NCBI RefSeq assembly: GCF_001425865.1
Contig: NZ_LMDS01000004.1
Coordinates: 1,865,355-1,929,354, forward strand
Reading direction: 5' to 3'
Source: Rhizobacter sp. Root404
Lineage (GTDB): Bacteria > Pseudomonadota > Gammaproteobacteria > Burkholderiales > Burkholderiaceae_C
DNA: 64,000 nt
Part shown: positions 38,969-48,558 of the stretch, in pieces
Layout of the letters: each line of letters starts with the position of its first letter
Position numbering within the stretch: the first letter of the stretch is position 1
The notes under the pieces: model-generated
Seen by the model: only the letters and a program-made list of their open reading frames with translations
The model's database searches: none
Told to the model about the DNA's origin: nothing
Made by a program: the position numbers and the translations under genes

Positions 38969-40024
38969 ATGACCTACCTCGCCAAACCAAAGCTCCACCA
39001 CCCGACGCTGCAGAGAAATGCGCTTGGCTTCACGCGGCGCGACTACGAAGGCAAGATCAGCACGCTGTGCGCCGGCTGCGGCCACGATTCGATCTCGGCC
39101 GCGCTGGTGCAGGCGTGCTGGGAGCTGGACATCGAGCCGCACCGCGTCGCCAAGCTGTCGGGCATCGGCTGCTCGTCGAAGACGCCGGACTATTTTCTCG
39201 GCGCCTCGCACGGCTTCAACACCGTGCACGGCCGCATGCCGTCGGTCGCGACCGGCGCGAACCTTGCGAACCGCGAGCTGCTGTACCTCGGCGTCAGCGG
39301 CGACGGCGACTCGGCGTCGATCGGCCTCGGCCAGTTCGCGCATGCGATGCGGCGCGGCGTCAACCTGACCTACATCGTCGAGAACAACGGCGTCTACGGC
39401 CTGACCAAGGGTCAGTTCTCGGCCACTGCCGACCAGGGCAGCAAGAGCAAGAAGGGCGTCGTCAACACCGACTCCGCGATCGACCTCGTCGCGCTCGCGC
39501 TGCAGCTCGGTGCGAGCTACGTGGCGCGGAGCTTTTCCGGCGACAAGGAACAGCTGATCCCGCTGATCAAGGGCGCGATGCGCCACCACGGCGCCGCGCT
39601 GATCGACGTGATCAGCCCGTGCGTCGCGTTCAACAACCACGCCGGCAGCACCAAGAGCTACGACTACGTGCGCGCGCACAACGAGGCGGTGAACCGGCTC
39701 GACTTCATGCCCAGCCGTGACGCGATTCAGCTGATGTACGCGCCCGGCGAGGTGATCGAGGTGCAGCAGCACGACGGCAGCGTGCTGCGCCTGCGCAAGC
39801 TCGCCGCCGGCTACGACGCCGGCGACCGGCTCGCGGCGATGAGCCACATCGCGACGCACGAATCGCGCGGTGAGATCCTGACCGGGCTGCTCTACGTCAA
39901 CGCGTCGGCGCAGGACCTGCACGAGCACCTGAACACGGTCGACGAACCGTTGAACCGTCTGGGCGATGCGCAGCTGTGCCCCGGGTCGGCCGCGCTGGCG
40001 GCGATCAATGCAGAGCTTGCTTGA
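38969..40024 (+). CDS. 2-oxoacid:acceptor oxidoreductase, TPP-binding beta subunit
   Basis: 351 aa. Fe-S ligands are offered by CAGCGHDS (about 32-39), GIGCSSKTPDYF (about 67) and ISPCVAFNNHA (about 214). The thiamine diphosphate motif GDGDSASIGLGQFAHAM runs to IVENNGVYGLTKGQ (about 111-148). This matches KorB/PorB-type beta subunits, which form the active site with the gamma-alpha protein. No strong ribosome site is evident between element D and the ATG. It is the last gene of the operon. Confidence 0.89.
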   Translation: MTYLAKPKLHHPTLQRNALGFTRRDYEGKISTLCAGCGHDSISAALVQACWELDIEPHRVAKLSGIGCSSKTPDYFLGASHGFNTVHGRMPSVATGANLANRELLYLGVSGDGDSASIGLGQFAHAMRRGVNLTYIVENNGVYGLTKGQFSATADQGSKSKKGVVNTDSAIDLVALALQLGASYVARSFSGDKEQLIPLIKGAMRHHGAALIDVISPCVAFNNHAGSTKSYDYVRAHNEAVNRLDFMPSRDAIQLMYAPGEVIEVQQHDGSVLRLRKLAAGYDAGDRLAAMSHIATHESRGEILTGLLYVNASAQDLHEHLNTVDEPLNRLGDAQLCPGSAALAAINAELA

Positions 40025-40069
40025 GCTTCAGCGCGTCGCAGCAAGGGCCCTTCTTGGGAAAAGCTCCCG

Positions 40070-40107
40070 CGGCACAGGGCTCGTGGCCGCCCGCGCAGCG
40101 CGCTTTG
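40070..40107 (-). repeat. Degenerate fragment of the A/B repeat core
   Basis: 38 nt that match the reverse complement of 22916-22953 in element A at 32 positions by my alignment, including the hairpin with the GCA/TGC loop. It lies in the 110-nt convergent gap between the beta-subunit gene and the nitrilase gene. No long inverted arms are seen. Probably the remnant of a third copy. Confidence 0.5.
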
Positions 40108-40134
40108 CTCGCACCAACCGTCGAATGCAACTTC

Positions 40135-40938
40135 TCAGACGCCGCGCCGATGCTCCAACGCCGGCAACTGCATCCGCACCGACGCGATGCGCTCGCATTC
40201 GACCTCGGCCAGCACCACGCCCTCGCCCTCCGGCAGCATCGCAAGCACCTCGCCCCACGGATCGACGACCAGGCTGTGCCCGAAGGTGCGTCGGCCGTTC
40301 TCGTGCGTGCCGCCTTGCGCGGCGGCGACCACGTAGCACTGGTTCTCGACGGCCCGTGCACGCAGCAGCAGTTCCCAGTGCGCGAGGCCTGTCGTGTGCG
40401 TGAACGCGGCGGGCACCGAGATCAGGTCGCACGGCGGGTGCATCATTTCCCGGTACAGCTCGGGAAAACGCAGGTCGTAGCAGACGCTCAAGCCGACCCG
40501 CAATCCGGCCGCCTGCACCGTCGTCGGCACGCTGCCGGCGCGGATCGCGCAGCCCTCGTCGTAGCGCTCGCGGCCGTTGTCGTACTTGAACAGGTGGATC
40601 TTGTCGTAGCGGGCGGCGAGCGTGCCGTCGGGCGCGTAGACGCAGTTCGAGTTCAGCACACGCTCGGGGTCGTCGGTGCGGATCGGCAGCGTGCCGCCGA
40701 TCACCCACACGCCGTGTTCGCGCGCAGCCGCCGCCAGCATGGACTGGATCGGCCCGCCGTCGGGCGCTTCGGCGACGCCGAGCTTGTCGCGATCGGTGCG
40801 GCCCATCAGGCAGAAGTACTCGGGCAGCGCGACCAGCTCGGCGCCGTCGCGTGCGGCCTGCGCGATCAGGCGCTGGGCCGTCGCGAGGTTTTCGTCGACC
40901 CGGGTGGTCGACACCATCTGCAAGGCAGCGATCTTCAT
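40135..40938 (-). CDS. Carbon-nitrogen hydrolase, nitrilase superfamily (Nit1/deaminated-glutathione amidase-like)
   Basis: 267 aa. The catalytic triad Glu-Lys-Cys is visible: Glu in VALPEYFCLMG (about 40), Lys in YDKIHLFKYD (about 114) and Cys in VCYDLRFPELYR (about 153). GTHENGRRTFGHSLVVDPWGEV is typical of the Nit branch that repairs deaminated glutathione. Omega-amidase activity is an alternative. ATG overlaps the stop of yhdP by 4 nt, so it is translated from the same message. A yhdP-nitrilase pairing is common in betaproteobacteria. Confidence 0.88.
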   Translation of the reverse strand: MKIAALQMVSTTRVDENLATAQRLIAQAARDGAELVALPEYFCLMGRTDRDKLGVAEAPDGGPIQSMLAAAAREHGVWVIGGTLPIRTDDPERVLNSNCVYAPDGTLAARYDKIHLFKYDNGRERYDEGCAIRAGSVPTTVQAAGLRVGLSVCYDLRFPELYREMMHPPCDLISVPAAFTHTTGLAHWELLLRARAVENQCYVVAAAQGGTHENGRRTFGHSLVVDPWGEVLAMLPEGEGVVLAEVECERIASVRMQLPALEHRRGV

Positions 40939-43900
40939 TTCTTCTCCGGTGCCGAGGCAGCGGCCTCGGCCGAGGGCACATCATCGCCCAGCTTGCGGTC
41001 GACGCGCTCGACCTTCGGATCGGCCCACGGCCCGCTGATGTGGAATTCGCGCGTGCTCGCCGCAGTGAGCGGCTTCTTCAGCAGCGCCTGTGCGAGGAAT
41101 GCGCCCAGCCCGATGGCCGGGTTGATCACCGCGTAGGCGAGCGCCGCGGTGCCGGCGTTCAGCTCGGGCACGACGATGACGCGCAGGTCCTGCGTCTCGC
41201 GTTCGATGTCCGCGTGGCCTTCCATCAGCACCAGCGCCTGCACGCCGCGCATGCGCAGGTTGTTGGTCACCGCGACGCCGAGGCCGATCTTGACGTCGCC
41301 GGTGATGCTGTCGAAGGCGAAGCCTTCCTGGAACAGGTCGCGGAAGTCGAGCGACAGGCGGCGCGGCAGCGACTGCAGGCTCAGCACCCCCAGCAGCCGC
41401 GCCGCGCCCGGATCGACCTTCAGGAACTGGCCCGACTCGACCGCGACGTTGATCTGGCCGCCCAGCGTCGGGTAGTCGAGCGCGAATGGCGAGCCGCTCC
41501 AGCCGATCTGGCCCGACAGCTGCCCCTTGCCGCCGCGCACCGCGCCCTTGGTGCCGAGGCGGTCGAGCAGCGCGCCGCTGTCGGCGATCTGCAGCTTGAA
41601 GTCCATCACCGCGCGCCGCTCGGCACCGCCGCGCGCGCCACCCGGCCCGGCCGCCGACCAGTGGCCGGTGGCGACGAACTGGGCCTCGGGCGTCGTGATG
41701 TTGAACTTCGACAGCTGCCAGTCGCGGCCCGTACCGCCCGCGCGGTTGACGGCCTCCACCTCGATGCGGCCGAGCTTCTTGCCGCGCAGTTCGAAGTCGT
41801 CGATCACCAGGTCGAGCGCCGGCATCGTCGCCGGCTGCTGGTCGAGCAGGCTCTCGACCTGCTCGTCGTCGCCCTTCGGCAGCGACAGCCGCGACAGCCG
41901 CGCGTACACCCGCCCACCCGCCACGGCCGCTCCGGCGCGGCGCACCGGCAGCCGGTATTCGACGTAGCCATTGAGCTGTTCAGCATCGACGTTCGCGCGC
42001 CAGACGCCGCCCTGCTGCGACAGCCCGGCGGACACGCGCGTCAGCCGCCGCGGCCCGGCCACCAGCTCCTGCACGCGCAGGCCGATCGTGTCGGGCACGT
42101 AGGCCGAGGGCGTCGCGGCGTCGCGGGCCTCGGGGGCGCCGAACAGGCGATCGGCGGCGCTTTCCCATTCGTCGGTCGCCAGGCGCGGCAGGTTGATGCT
42201 GGCGGCGACGCCGGTCGCCGGCTGCGGCGCCGGCTCGAGCACGCCGATGCCACCGCGCAGCACGCGCGGCTGGTCGCCGGTGAGGTCCCGCTGATACTGC
42301 GCCTGCACCAGGTTGCCGAGCTCGAAGCGCAGCGTGTCGCGCTGCGCCGGCTGGCCGGGTGCCGTGACCTCGGGCGTGCTCGACAGGCGCAGCGCGAGGG
42401 GCGTTTCCGCCGCCTTGGCCAGTGGCGCCGGCAGGTTGATCGCCAGGCCGACCAGGTTGCTGGTGATGTTCAGCTCGGGCTGGCCGCGCACGAAGCCGAG
42501 GCTCGCGCGGTAGCTCGCCTGCCCGGTGAGCGCGCCGGCGGCGCGAGACAGCGCGCCGAGCTCGACGGCGCGCCGCAGCCCGTCGGCGTTGACGGTGCCG
42601 GTGCCGCTGAAGCGGACCGAGCCATCCGGCTGCGTGCCACCGTCGAACGTGGCGTCGCCGCCGTACAGCCGGGCGCTGGCGCCGACGACGTTCACGCCCT
42701 TCTCGGTGAAGTCGACCCGGCCCTTGGCGGCGCCGAGCAGCGGGCTGTCGGGCGTGAGGCGCACATCGTTGCCGCCCAGCCCTACGCTGCCCTTCACCGT
42801 GCTCGCGTTGACCCGCAGCAGCGGGATCGTCAACCCGAGCGTCAGATCGGCCGCGCCGGTGCCGGTGCCGCCGGCGAGCGCCTTGCCGATCCAGCCGCCG
42901 ACCGGCGTGGTGTTGACGACGCGCAGCATTTCGCCGAGCGGGCCGCGGCCGCTCGCGTCGAGGCTCAACACCGGGTCGGCCTCGAGGTGGCGGATCGTCG
43001 CCTGGACCTTCGGGAAGTCGACGTTGGCGATCTGGGTGCGGCCGTTGCGCAGCTCGAGCGTGCCGCGGTCGACGATCAGATCGACGCTCGTCCGGGTCAA
43101 CGCCGGCCACGGCGATTCGACCGCGGGCGCGGCGCCCTGCGCGGGCGTGCTCGGGATGAAGGCGTAGGCGCCGTCCTCGATCTTGCCGGCGATGTGGAAC
43201 TCGCCGTCCTTGGGGTTCTTGACGTTGAGGAAAGGGAACTCGTTCAGGTCGCCCTTGACGCGGAAGGTGGCGCTCGCGATGCGCCCGCCCTGCACCGCGT
43301 GCTGAAGGTAGTCGCGCGTGCCCTTCGGCAGCCCGAGCGGCAGGTAGCGGTAGACGCGTGCGGCCGTGCCGTTGGCGAGCCGGGCGTCCAGTTCCAGCCG
43401 GCCCGGGAAGCGTCCGCCGCGCGCGGTCGGGGCGCCGGTGCTCCAGGTGCCGGCCAGGTCGCCGCTCGCATCGGCGTTCGCGAAGCGCGCCTCCCTGACC
43501 TGCACCGTGAGTTGCGGCGCGATGCCCGGCACCGGCGTCGGCTCGATCTTCCACAGCACTTGCGCGCTCAACTGGTCCAGCACCAGCAGCGGGTCCTCGA
43601 ACACCCCCGGCAGGTCGAGCGCACCGCCGTTGATCGCGACGCGCGCGCTGCCGCCGGCTTCGGTCGCGTCGAGCTGCACAGTCGCGCCGCGCAGGCCCGG
43701 GCGTCCGACGCCACGCGGCTCTTCGGCCGGCCGCGCGGTCAGCGCCAGGCCGTTGACGCGGGCCTTGGCGCGGTAATGGCGCGGCGCATCGAACGGGCCG
43801 TCCCAGGTGGTCGAGAGATCGGCGACCAGGCCGCGCGGGTTCAACTCGGCGAGCAGCTTGCGCACCGGTGCGCCGAGCGGCACCCGCGTCGCGACCTGCG

Positions 43901-45044
43901 CCATCAGCGCCAGGTCGAGGCGCTGGGCCGTGAACTCGCCCCCGGTGGACGGCTGCCCGGCGCGCTGCCGCCAGGCGAGCGTCATGTCGCCCTGCGGCCA
44001 GCGGATGTTGTCGCCGGTCTCGAACGTGAAGTGCTGCAGCGCGACGCTGACGCCCTCCTCGGTGCGCTGCCCGACCAGGCGACCCTCGACCTCCTCGACG
44101 ACGAGCGGCTCGACCTCCGGCGCGAGCTGCAACGTGACCGCGCGCAGCGCCAGGTCGACGGTTGCGGCAACCGGCTCGCCGGCCTTCAGATCGACCCAGC
44201 CACGCAACGCGCCGACGCCTTCGCCGAGCTCGAACGGCAGCGTCGCGTGGCGGCGCAGCTCGCGCACGTCGGCGCGCGGCAGGTTCGCGTAGACGGTGCC
44301 GTTCCAGCGCCGCCAGTCGCCGCGGCGCGCCAGCAGCGGCTGGCTGAAGCGGCCGGTCGCGGTGAAGCGCTCGCCCCAGTCGGGCGGCGGCGTGGCGTCC
44401 AGCCGCAGCTCGTGCTGGCGCAGGCCGTTGCGCACGACGAGTTGGACATCGGTGAGGGCCAGCGGCGGGGCGCCGCGCAACTCGTCGGTCCAGCGGATCG
44501 CACCGCCTCGGATCACGAACTCGTGCTGCGCGAAGAACCAGTCGGACGTGGCGCTGCCGTTGCCGACCTCCGGGCCGCTGAAGTCGAGCCCGGCGACGAA
44601 GATGCGGCCGGTCGGATCGCGCCGCGCCTCGAGCTGCGCGCCATCGATCAGCAACTGCTCGAAGCGCAGTTCGAACGACAGCAGCGAGCGTGGCGAGATC
44701 GCGGCGAACACGCGCGGCAGGCGCAGCGCGGGCTGCTGCTTCGCGTCGAGCAGCACCACCTCGCGCAGCTCGAACGACGGCACCCAGCCGGCCGAGCGCA
44801 CCTCGATCTGGCCAATCTTCACGGGAACCCCGAGTGCCGCACTGGCCCGCGTTTCGATCGGCTCACGCCACTGCTGGATGTGGGGCAGAATCCCCCAGTG
44901 GAGTGTCAGCCACGCGATCAGCAATAAGCTCCACGCAATAAAGATCAGGCCCAGCAACACGCGTGCAACCCAGCGCAGCGCCGTGAAGCGCGGCGGGCCA
45001 CGGTCGATGACGGAGGGCGACGTGGCAGGCGGGATCAAAGGCAT
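40935..45044 (-). CDS. yhdP: YhdP family AsmA-like envelope protein
   Basis: 1369 aa. One N-terminal transmembrane helix (about 22-46, ARVLLGLIFIAWSLLLIAWL) anchors a very long periplasmic beta-rich region with DUF3971 and AsmA-like C-terminal domains, ending in the conserved ATNNLRMRG/VTNNLRMRGVQALVL-type region and a final ISGPWADPKVERVDR. YhdP relatives bridge the periplasm and move phospholipid to the outer membrane. I chose ATG 45044 rather than the in-frame ATG 45161, which would consume the whole divergent promoter region with glnE and add an Arg/Pro-rich stretch. Followed by the overlapping nitrilase gene. Confidence 0.87.
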   Translation of the reverse strand: MPLIPPATSPSVIDRGPPRFTALRWVARVLLGLIFIAWSLLLIAWLTLHWGILPHIQQWREPIETRASAALGVPVKIGQIEVRSAGWVPSFELREVVLLDAKQQPALRLPRVFAAISPRSLLSFELRFEQLLIDGAQLEARRDPTGRIFVAGLDFSGPEVGNGSATSDWFFAQHEFVIRGGAIRWTDELRGAPPLALTDVQLVVRNGLRQHELRLDATPPPDWGERFTATGRFSQPLLARRGDWRRWNGTVYANLPRADVRELRRHATLPFELGEGVGALRGWVDLKAGEPVAATVDLALRAVTLQLAPEVEPLVVEEVEGRLVGQRTEEGVSVALQHFTFETGDNIRWPQGDMTLAWRQRAGQPSTGGEFTAQRLDLALMAQVATRVPLGAPVRKLLAELNPRGLVADLSTTWDGPFDAPRHYRAKARVNGLALTARPAEEPRGVGRPGLRGATVQLDATEAGGSARVAINGGALDLPGVFEDPLLVLDQLSAQVLWKIEPTPVPGIAPQLTVQVREARFANADASGDLAGTWSTGAPTARGGRFPGRLELDARLANGTAARVYRYLPLGLPKGTRDYLQHAVQGGRIASATFRVKGDLNEFPFLNVKNPKDGEFHIAGKIEDGAYAFIPSTPAQGAAPAVESPWPALTRTSVDLIVDRGTLELRNGRTQIANVDFPKVQATIRHLEADPVLSLDASGRGPLGEMLRVVNTTPVGGWIGKALAGGTGTGAADLTLGLTIPLLRVNASTVKGSVGLGGNDVRLTPDSPLLGAAKGRVDFTEKGVNVVGASARLYGGDATFDGGTQPDGSVRFSGTGTVNADGLRRAVELGALSRAAGALTGQASYRASLGFVRGQPELNITSNLVGLAINLPAPLAKAAETPLALRLSSTPEVTAPGQPAQRDTLRFELGNLVQAQYQRDLTGDQPRVLRGGIGVLEPAPQPATGVAASINLPRLATDEWESAADRLFGAPEARDAATPSAYVPDTIGLRVQELVAGPRRLTRVSAGLSQQGGVWRANVDAEQLNGYVEYRLPVRRAGAAVAGGRVYARLSRLSLPKGDDEQVESLLDQQPATMPALDLVIDDFELRGKKLGRIEVEAVNRAGGTGRDWQLSKFNITTPEAQFVATGHWSAAGPGGARGGAERRAVMDFKLQIADSGALLDRLGTKGAVRGGKGQLSGQIGWSGSPFALDYPTLGGQINVAVESGQFLKVDPGAARLLGVLSLQSLPRRLSLDFRDLFQEGFAFDSITGDVKIGLGVAVTNNLRMRGVQALVLMEGHADIERETQDLRVIVVPELNAGTAALAYAVINPAIGLGAFLAQALLKKPLTAASTREFHISGPWADPKVERVDRKLGDDVPSAEAAASAPEKK

Positions 45045-45163
45045 GAAGACATCGGTGCGCCAGCCACGGGTGGGGCGATTCAGGGGTGGGCGGCATGCCG
45101 CCAGCGGGTCTGTCGGCGCGCGCCGCTGACAACTCAATCTAGCACAGACACGTCGCAGCACTC

Positions 45164-47971
45164 ATGGGTTCCCGCCCTCTCGAACCGGTCATCGCGAACG
45201 CGCCCGTCTCGGCATTGGCCGATCACAGCCGCTTCGTGCAGCGCATCCGGCGTCGCTACGCCGCCGAACTGCCGCTGCTCCCGCCGGGCCTGCCGACGCG
45301 CGAGCACATCGACGCCCTGATCGAGCGCCTCCAGCACGAGGGCCGCGGCCTCGCCAGCGCGATGCGCGTGACACGCCAGCTGGTGCTCGAGCGCCTGGCG
45401 GTGCTCGATGTCGAGCAGGCGGCGCCGATGCAGGACGTGACCCTCGCGATGACCGAGCTCGCCGAGTGCACGCTCGACCGCGCCCTCGCACAGGCCCGGC
45501 TCGACCACGAGGCGCGCTACGGCACGCCGCGCAACGCCGCCGGCGAGCGCATCGACTTCTGGGTCGTCGGCATGGGCAAGCTCGGCGCGCGCGAGCTGAA
45601 CGTCTCGTCCGACATCGACCTGATCTATGTCTACGAGGAAGACGGCCAGACCGACGGCGCGCAGTCGATCAGCGCGCACGAATACTTCTCGCACGTCTGC
45701 AAGAGCCTGTACACGCTGATCGGCGAGACGACCGAAGACGGTTTCGTGTTCCGCGTCGACCTGGCGCTGCGCCCGAACGGCAACTCTGGTCCGCCGTGCG
45801 TGAGTCTGGCGATGCTGGAGGAGTACCTGCAGGTGCAGGGCCGCGAGTGGGAGCGTTTCGCCTGGCTGAAGAGCCGCGTGGTCGCGCCGATGGCGAGCGT
45901 CAAGAACGGCCGCGCGGTCGCGCTGCGCGGCCTGGTCACCTCCTTCGTCTACCGGCGCTACCTCGACTACGGCGTGTTCGAAGGTCTGCGCCAGCTGCAC
46001 GCCAAGGTCCGCGAGGAAGCGCAGCGCCGCGCCGCCGGACGTCCCGAACGCGCCAACGACGTCAAGCTCTCGCGCGGCGGCATCCGCGAGATCGAATTCA
46101 TCGTGCAGTTGCTGCTGGTCGTGCGCGGCGGTCAGTTCCCCGAGATCCGCACCCGTTCCACGCTGAAGGCGCTGACCAAGCTCACGGCCGGCGGCCTGAT
46201 GAAGCCGGCCAGTGCCAACCGGCTGGCCGAAGCCTACGAATTCCTGCGGCGCATCGAACACCGGATCCAGTACCTCGACGACCAGCAGACCCACCTGCTG
46301 CCGACCGTGGACGCCGACCTGGCCTGGATCGCGCAGAGCCTGGGCTTCAGCAGCCGCGAACACGGCCCGTCCGGCGGCACCGCGGCCTGCGACCTGCTCG
46401 ATCTGCTGGGTGCGACGCGCGAGTTCGTCGCGCTCGAATTCGACGCGCTGCTGCACGACGGCCGCGCGCCGGCCGTCAAGACCGGCAGTTGCCGCAACGG
46501 CACCTGTGGCGCGCCGCCGCTGCCGGTCGACAGCGACGCGTTCCTCGATCAGTTGCCGCCTGAACTGGCGGCGCGCGTGCGGCCGCTGCGCGAGCAGCCG
46601 AAGATCCGCATGCTGCGCGACGAGAGCAAGCTGAGGCTGGCGCGGCTGATCAAGCGCGCCGGCCATGCCGCCCGCGACGGCGAGTGCACGATGGATGCCG
46701 CGACCCGCTTCGTCGACTGGATCGAGCCGCTGCTGCGGCGCGAGAGCTACCTGGCGATGCTGGTCGAGCGACCCGAGGTGCAGACCCGGCTGCTGCGCCT
46801 GCTGGGCCTGGCCCGCTGGCCGATGCGCTACCTGATGCTGCACCCCGGCGTGATCGACGAACTCGCCGATGAGCGCCTGCTGCACGGCCGCTTCGACGCG
46901 ACGCAATTCACGGCCGAACTGGACGCACGCCACGAGGCCTGGACGCGTTCGGGCGAGGCACACGAAGAGTCGCTGCTCGACACGCTGCGCCGCGCCCACC
47001 ACGCGGAGGTGTTCCGCACGCTGGTGCGCGACGTCGAGGGCCACATCACCGTGGAGCAGGTGGCCGACGATCTCTCCGCGCTGGCCGACGCCACGCTCGA
47101 CATCGCGCTGCGCTGGGCGTGGTCGCACCTGAAGCAGGCGCATCGCGACGCCCCTCGCCTCGCGGTCGTTGCCTACGGCAAGCTGGGCGGCAAGGAGCTG
47201 GGCTACGGCAGCGACCTGGACGTGGTGTTCCTGTACGACGACGCCGACGAGCCGGACCCGGACAAGGCCACCGAGGTCTATGGCGCGTTCGTGCGCAAGG
47301 TCATCAACTGGCTGACGCTGCGCACCGCGGCCGGCGAACTGTTCGACATCGACACGGCGCTGCGGCCCAACGGCAACTCCGGGCTGCTCGTCACGTCGAT
47401 CGCGTCGTTCGCGCGCTACCAGGCCGGGCGCGGCAGCAACACCGCGTGGACCTGGGAGCATCAGGCGCTGACCCGGGCCCGCTGGTGCGCCGGCTGGCGC
47501 GCGCTGGAGCCGCAATTCGAGGACGTGCGCCGCACGGTGCTGTGCGCGCCGCGCGATGCGGCCGCGTTGCGCACGGAGGTGCGCGCAATGCGCACCAAGC
47601 TGCGCGACGCCCACCCGGTGCGCGCCGACCGCTTCGACGTCAAGCACAGCCCGGGCGGCATGGTCGACGTGGAGTTCGCGGTGCAGTACCTGGTGCTTGC
47701 ACATGGCTCGGCGCATCCTGGCCTGCTCGACGATGTCGGCAACATCGCGCTGCTGCAACGATCACAGGAAGCCGGCCTGCTGCCCGACCACATCGGCAGC
47801 CGCGCCGCAGACGCCTACCGTGAGCTGCGCCGCGCGCAGCACACCGCGCGCCTCGACGAGCAGCCCACGCAGGTCGACCCCGACGCGCTGGCCGCACCGC
47901 GCGACGCGGTGCTGGCGCTGTGGCACACCGTCTTTTACGCGCCCGACGGGATCCCGCCGCCGGCACCATGA
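45164..47971 (+). CDS. glnE: Glutamine synthetase adenylyltransferase/adenylyl-removing enzyme
   Basis: 935 aa bifunctional regulator that adds AMP to, or phosphorolytically removes it from, glutamine synthetase under PII control. Two nucleotidyltransferase domains are intact: removal domain GKLGARELNVSSDIDLIY (about 138-156) and transfer domain GKLGGKELGYGSDLDVVF (about 672-690), each followed by a helical GlnD-UR-type domain. A small Cys-containing insertion (SCRNGTCGAPPLP, about 444-456) lies in the linker; I do not recall it as a family constant. Its stop overlaps the rhombosortase start (ATGA). Confidence 0.93.
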   Translation: MGSRPLEPVIANAPVSALADHSRFVQRIRRRYAAELPLLPPGLPTREHIDALIERLQHEGRGLASAMRVTRQLVLERLAVLDVEQAAPMQDVTLAMTELAECTLDRALAQARLDHEARYGTPRNAAGERIDFWVVGMGKLGARELNVSSDIDLIYVYEEDGQTDGAQSISAHEYFSHVCKSLYTLIGETTEDGFVFRVDLALRPNGNSGPPCVSLAMLEEYLQVQGREWERFAWLKSRVVAPMASVKNGRAVALRGLVTSFVYRRYLDYGVFEGLRQLHAKVREEAQRRAAGRPERANDVKLSRGGIREIEFIVQLLLVVRGGQFPEIRTRSTLKALTKLTAGGLMKPASANRLAEAYEFLRRIEHRIQYLDDQQTHLLPTVDADLAWIAQSLGFSSREHGPSGGTAACDLLDLLGATREFVALEFDALLHDGRAPAVKTGSCRNGTCGAPPLPVDSDAFLDQLPPELAARVRPLREQPKIRMLRDESKLRLARLIKRAGHAARDGECTMDAATRFVDWIEPLLRRESYLAMLVERPEVQTRLLRLLGLARWPMRYLMLHPGVIDELADERLLHGRFDATQFTAELDARHEAWTRSGEAHEESLLDTLRRAHHAEVFRTLVRDVEGHITVEQVADDLSALADATLDIALRWAWSHLKQAHRDAPRLAVVAYGKLGGKELGYGSDLDVVFLYDDADEPDPDKATEVYGAFVRKVINWLTLRTAAGELFDIDTALRPNGNSGLLVTSIASFARYQAGRGSNTAWTWEHQALTRARWCAGWRALEPQFEDVRRTVLCAPRDAAALRTEVRAMRTKLRDAHPVRADRFDVKHSPGGMVDVEFAVQYLVLAHGSAHPGLLDDVGNIALLQRSQEAGLLPDHIGSRAADAYRELRRAQHTARLDEQPTQVDPDALAAPRDAVLALWHTVFYAPDGIPPPAP

Positions 47972-48558
47972 CCCGCGGCGCCCGCGCCTGGCTGGCGGTG
48001 GCGGCGCTGCTCGGCGTCGTCGCCATCGCCGGTGCGGCGCTTCCCCTCACCTCGATCGACTGGCAGCCGGCGCTGGCCTGGCATGAGCCGTGGCGCGCGT
48101 TCAGCGCGGTCGGCGTGCACTACAGCGCGCAGCATCTGGTCATCAACCTGGTCGGGCTCGCGGTGGCGGCAGCGTTCGGCGTCATCGCGCAGGTCCCCGC
48201 ACGGGTCGCGTGGGCGTGGCTCGCCGCCTGGCCGTTGACCCATGTCGGCCTGCTGCTGCGGCCCGACCTGACGCATTACGGCGGCCTGTCCGGCGTGCTG
48301 CACGGTGGCGTCGCGGCCGTGACCGTGTGGTTGCTCGCCCACGGCACGCGCGCGCAGCGGCTCGTCGGCGGCGCGGTGCTGGCCGGCCTGTGCGTGAAGA
48401 TCGCCAGCGAATCGCCGTGGGGGCCGACGCTGCGGCATCCGGTCGGGCTCGACATCGCCGTCGCACCGCTCGCGCACGCGACCGGCGCGATCGCCGGTGC
48501 CGGTTGCGCCGCGCTGGCGCTGTGGCTCGGCAGGCCACGTGCCGAAGCGCAGCGATGA
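47968..48558 (+). CDS. rrtA: Rhombosortase-like intramembrane serine protease
   Basis: 196 aa, about six transmembrane helices. An N-terminal helix is followed by EPWRAFSAVGVHYSAQHLVINL (about 32-53), the rhomboid W-R...H...N region. The catalytic motif is YGGLSGVLHGG (Ser about 109, His about 113), GxSxxxH as in rhombosortase. A second His lies in PLAHATGAIAG near the end. Rhombosortases trim proteins with a GlyGly-CTERM tail. No such substrate is seen in this window. It overlaps glnE by 4 nt and the next gene by 4 nt. Confidence 0.8.
   Translation: MTRGARAWLAVAALLGVVAIAGAALPLTSIDWQPALAWHEPWRAFSAVGVHYSAQHLVINLVGLAVAAAFGVIAQVPARVAWAWLAAWPLTHVGLLLRPDLTHYGGLSGVLHGGVAAVTVWLLAHGTRAQRLVGGAVLAGLCVKIASESPWGPTLRHPVGLDIAVAPLAHATGAIAGAGCAALALWLGRPRAEAQR

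Noticed and set aside
38719..38990. Small minus-strand open frames over repeat elements C and D
   Set aside because: Frame and composition come from the GC-rich repeat; no start context or domain.
40005..40361. Minus-strand frame whose end has several Cys (CCDALKLKQ region)
   Set aside because: The frame starts inside the nitrilase gene and runs out of frame with it; the Cys pattern coincides with the repeat relic at 40070-40107.
40851..44927. Plus-strand open frame of 1358 codons antisense to yhdP
   Set aside because: A high-GC mirror frame: Arg/Ala/Gln/Val-rich with no domain motifs, while the minus strand has the YhdP signature, membrane helix and overlap with the nitrilase gene.
45134..47758. 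Minus-strand open frame of 874 codons across glnE
   Set aside because: Shadow frame with low-complexity composition; both GlnE catalytic domains read in the plus strand.
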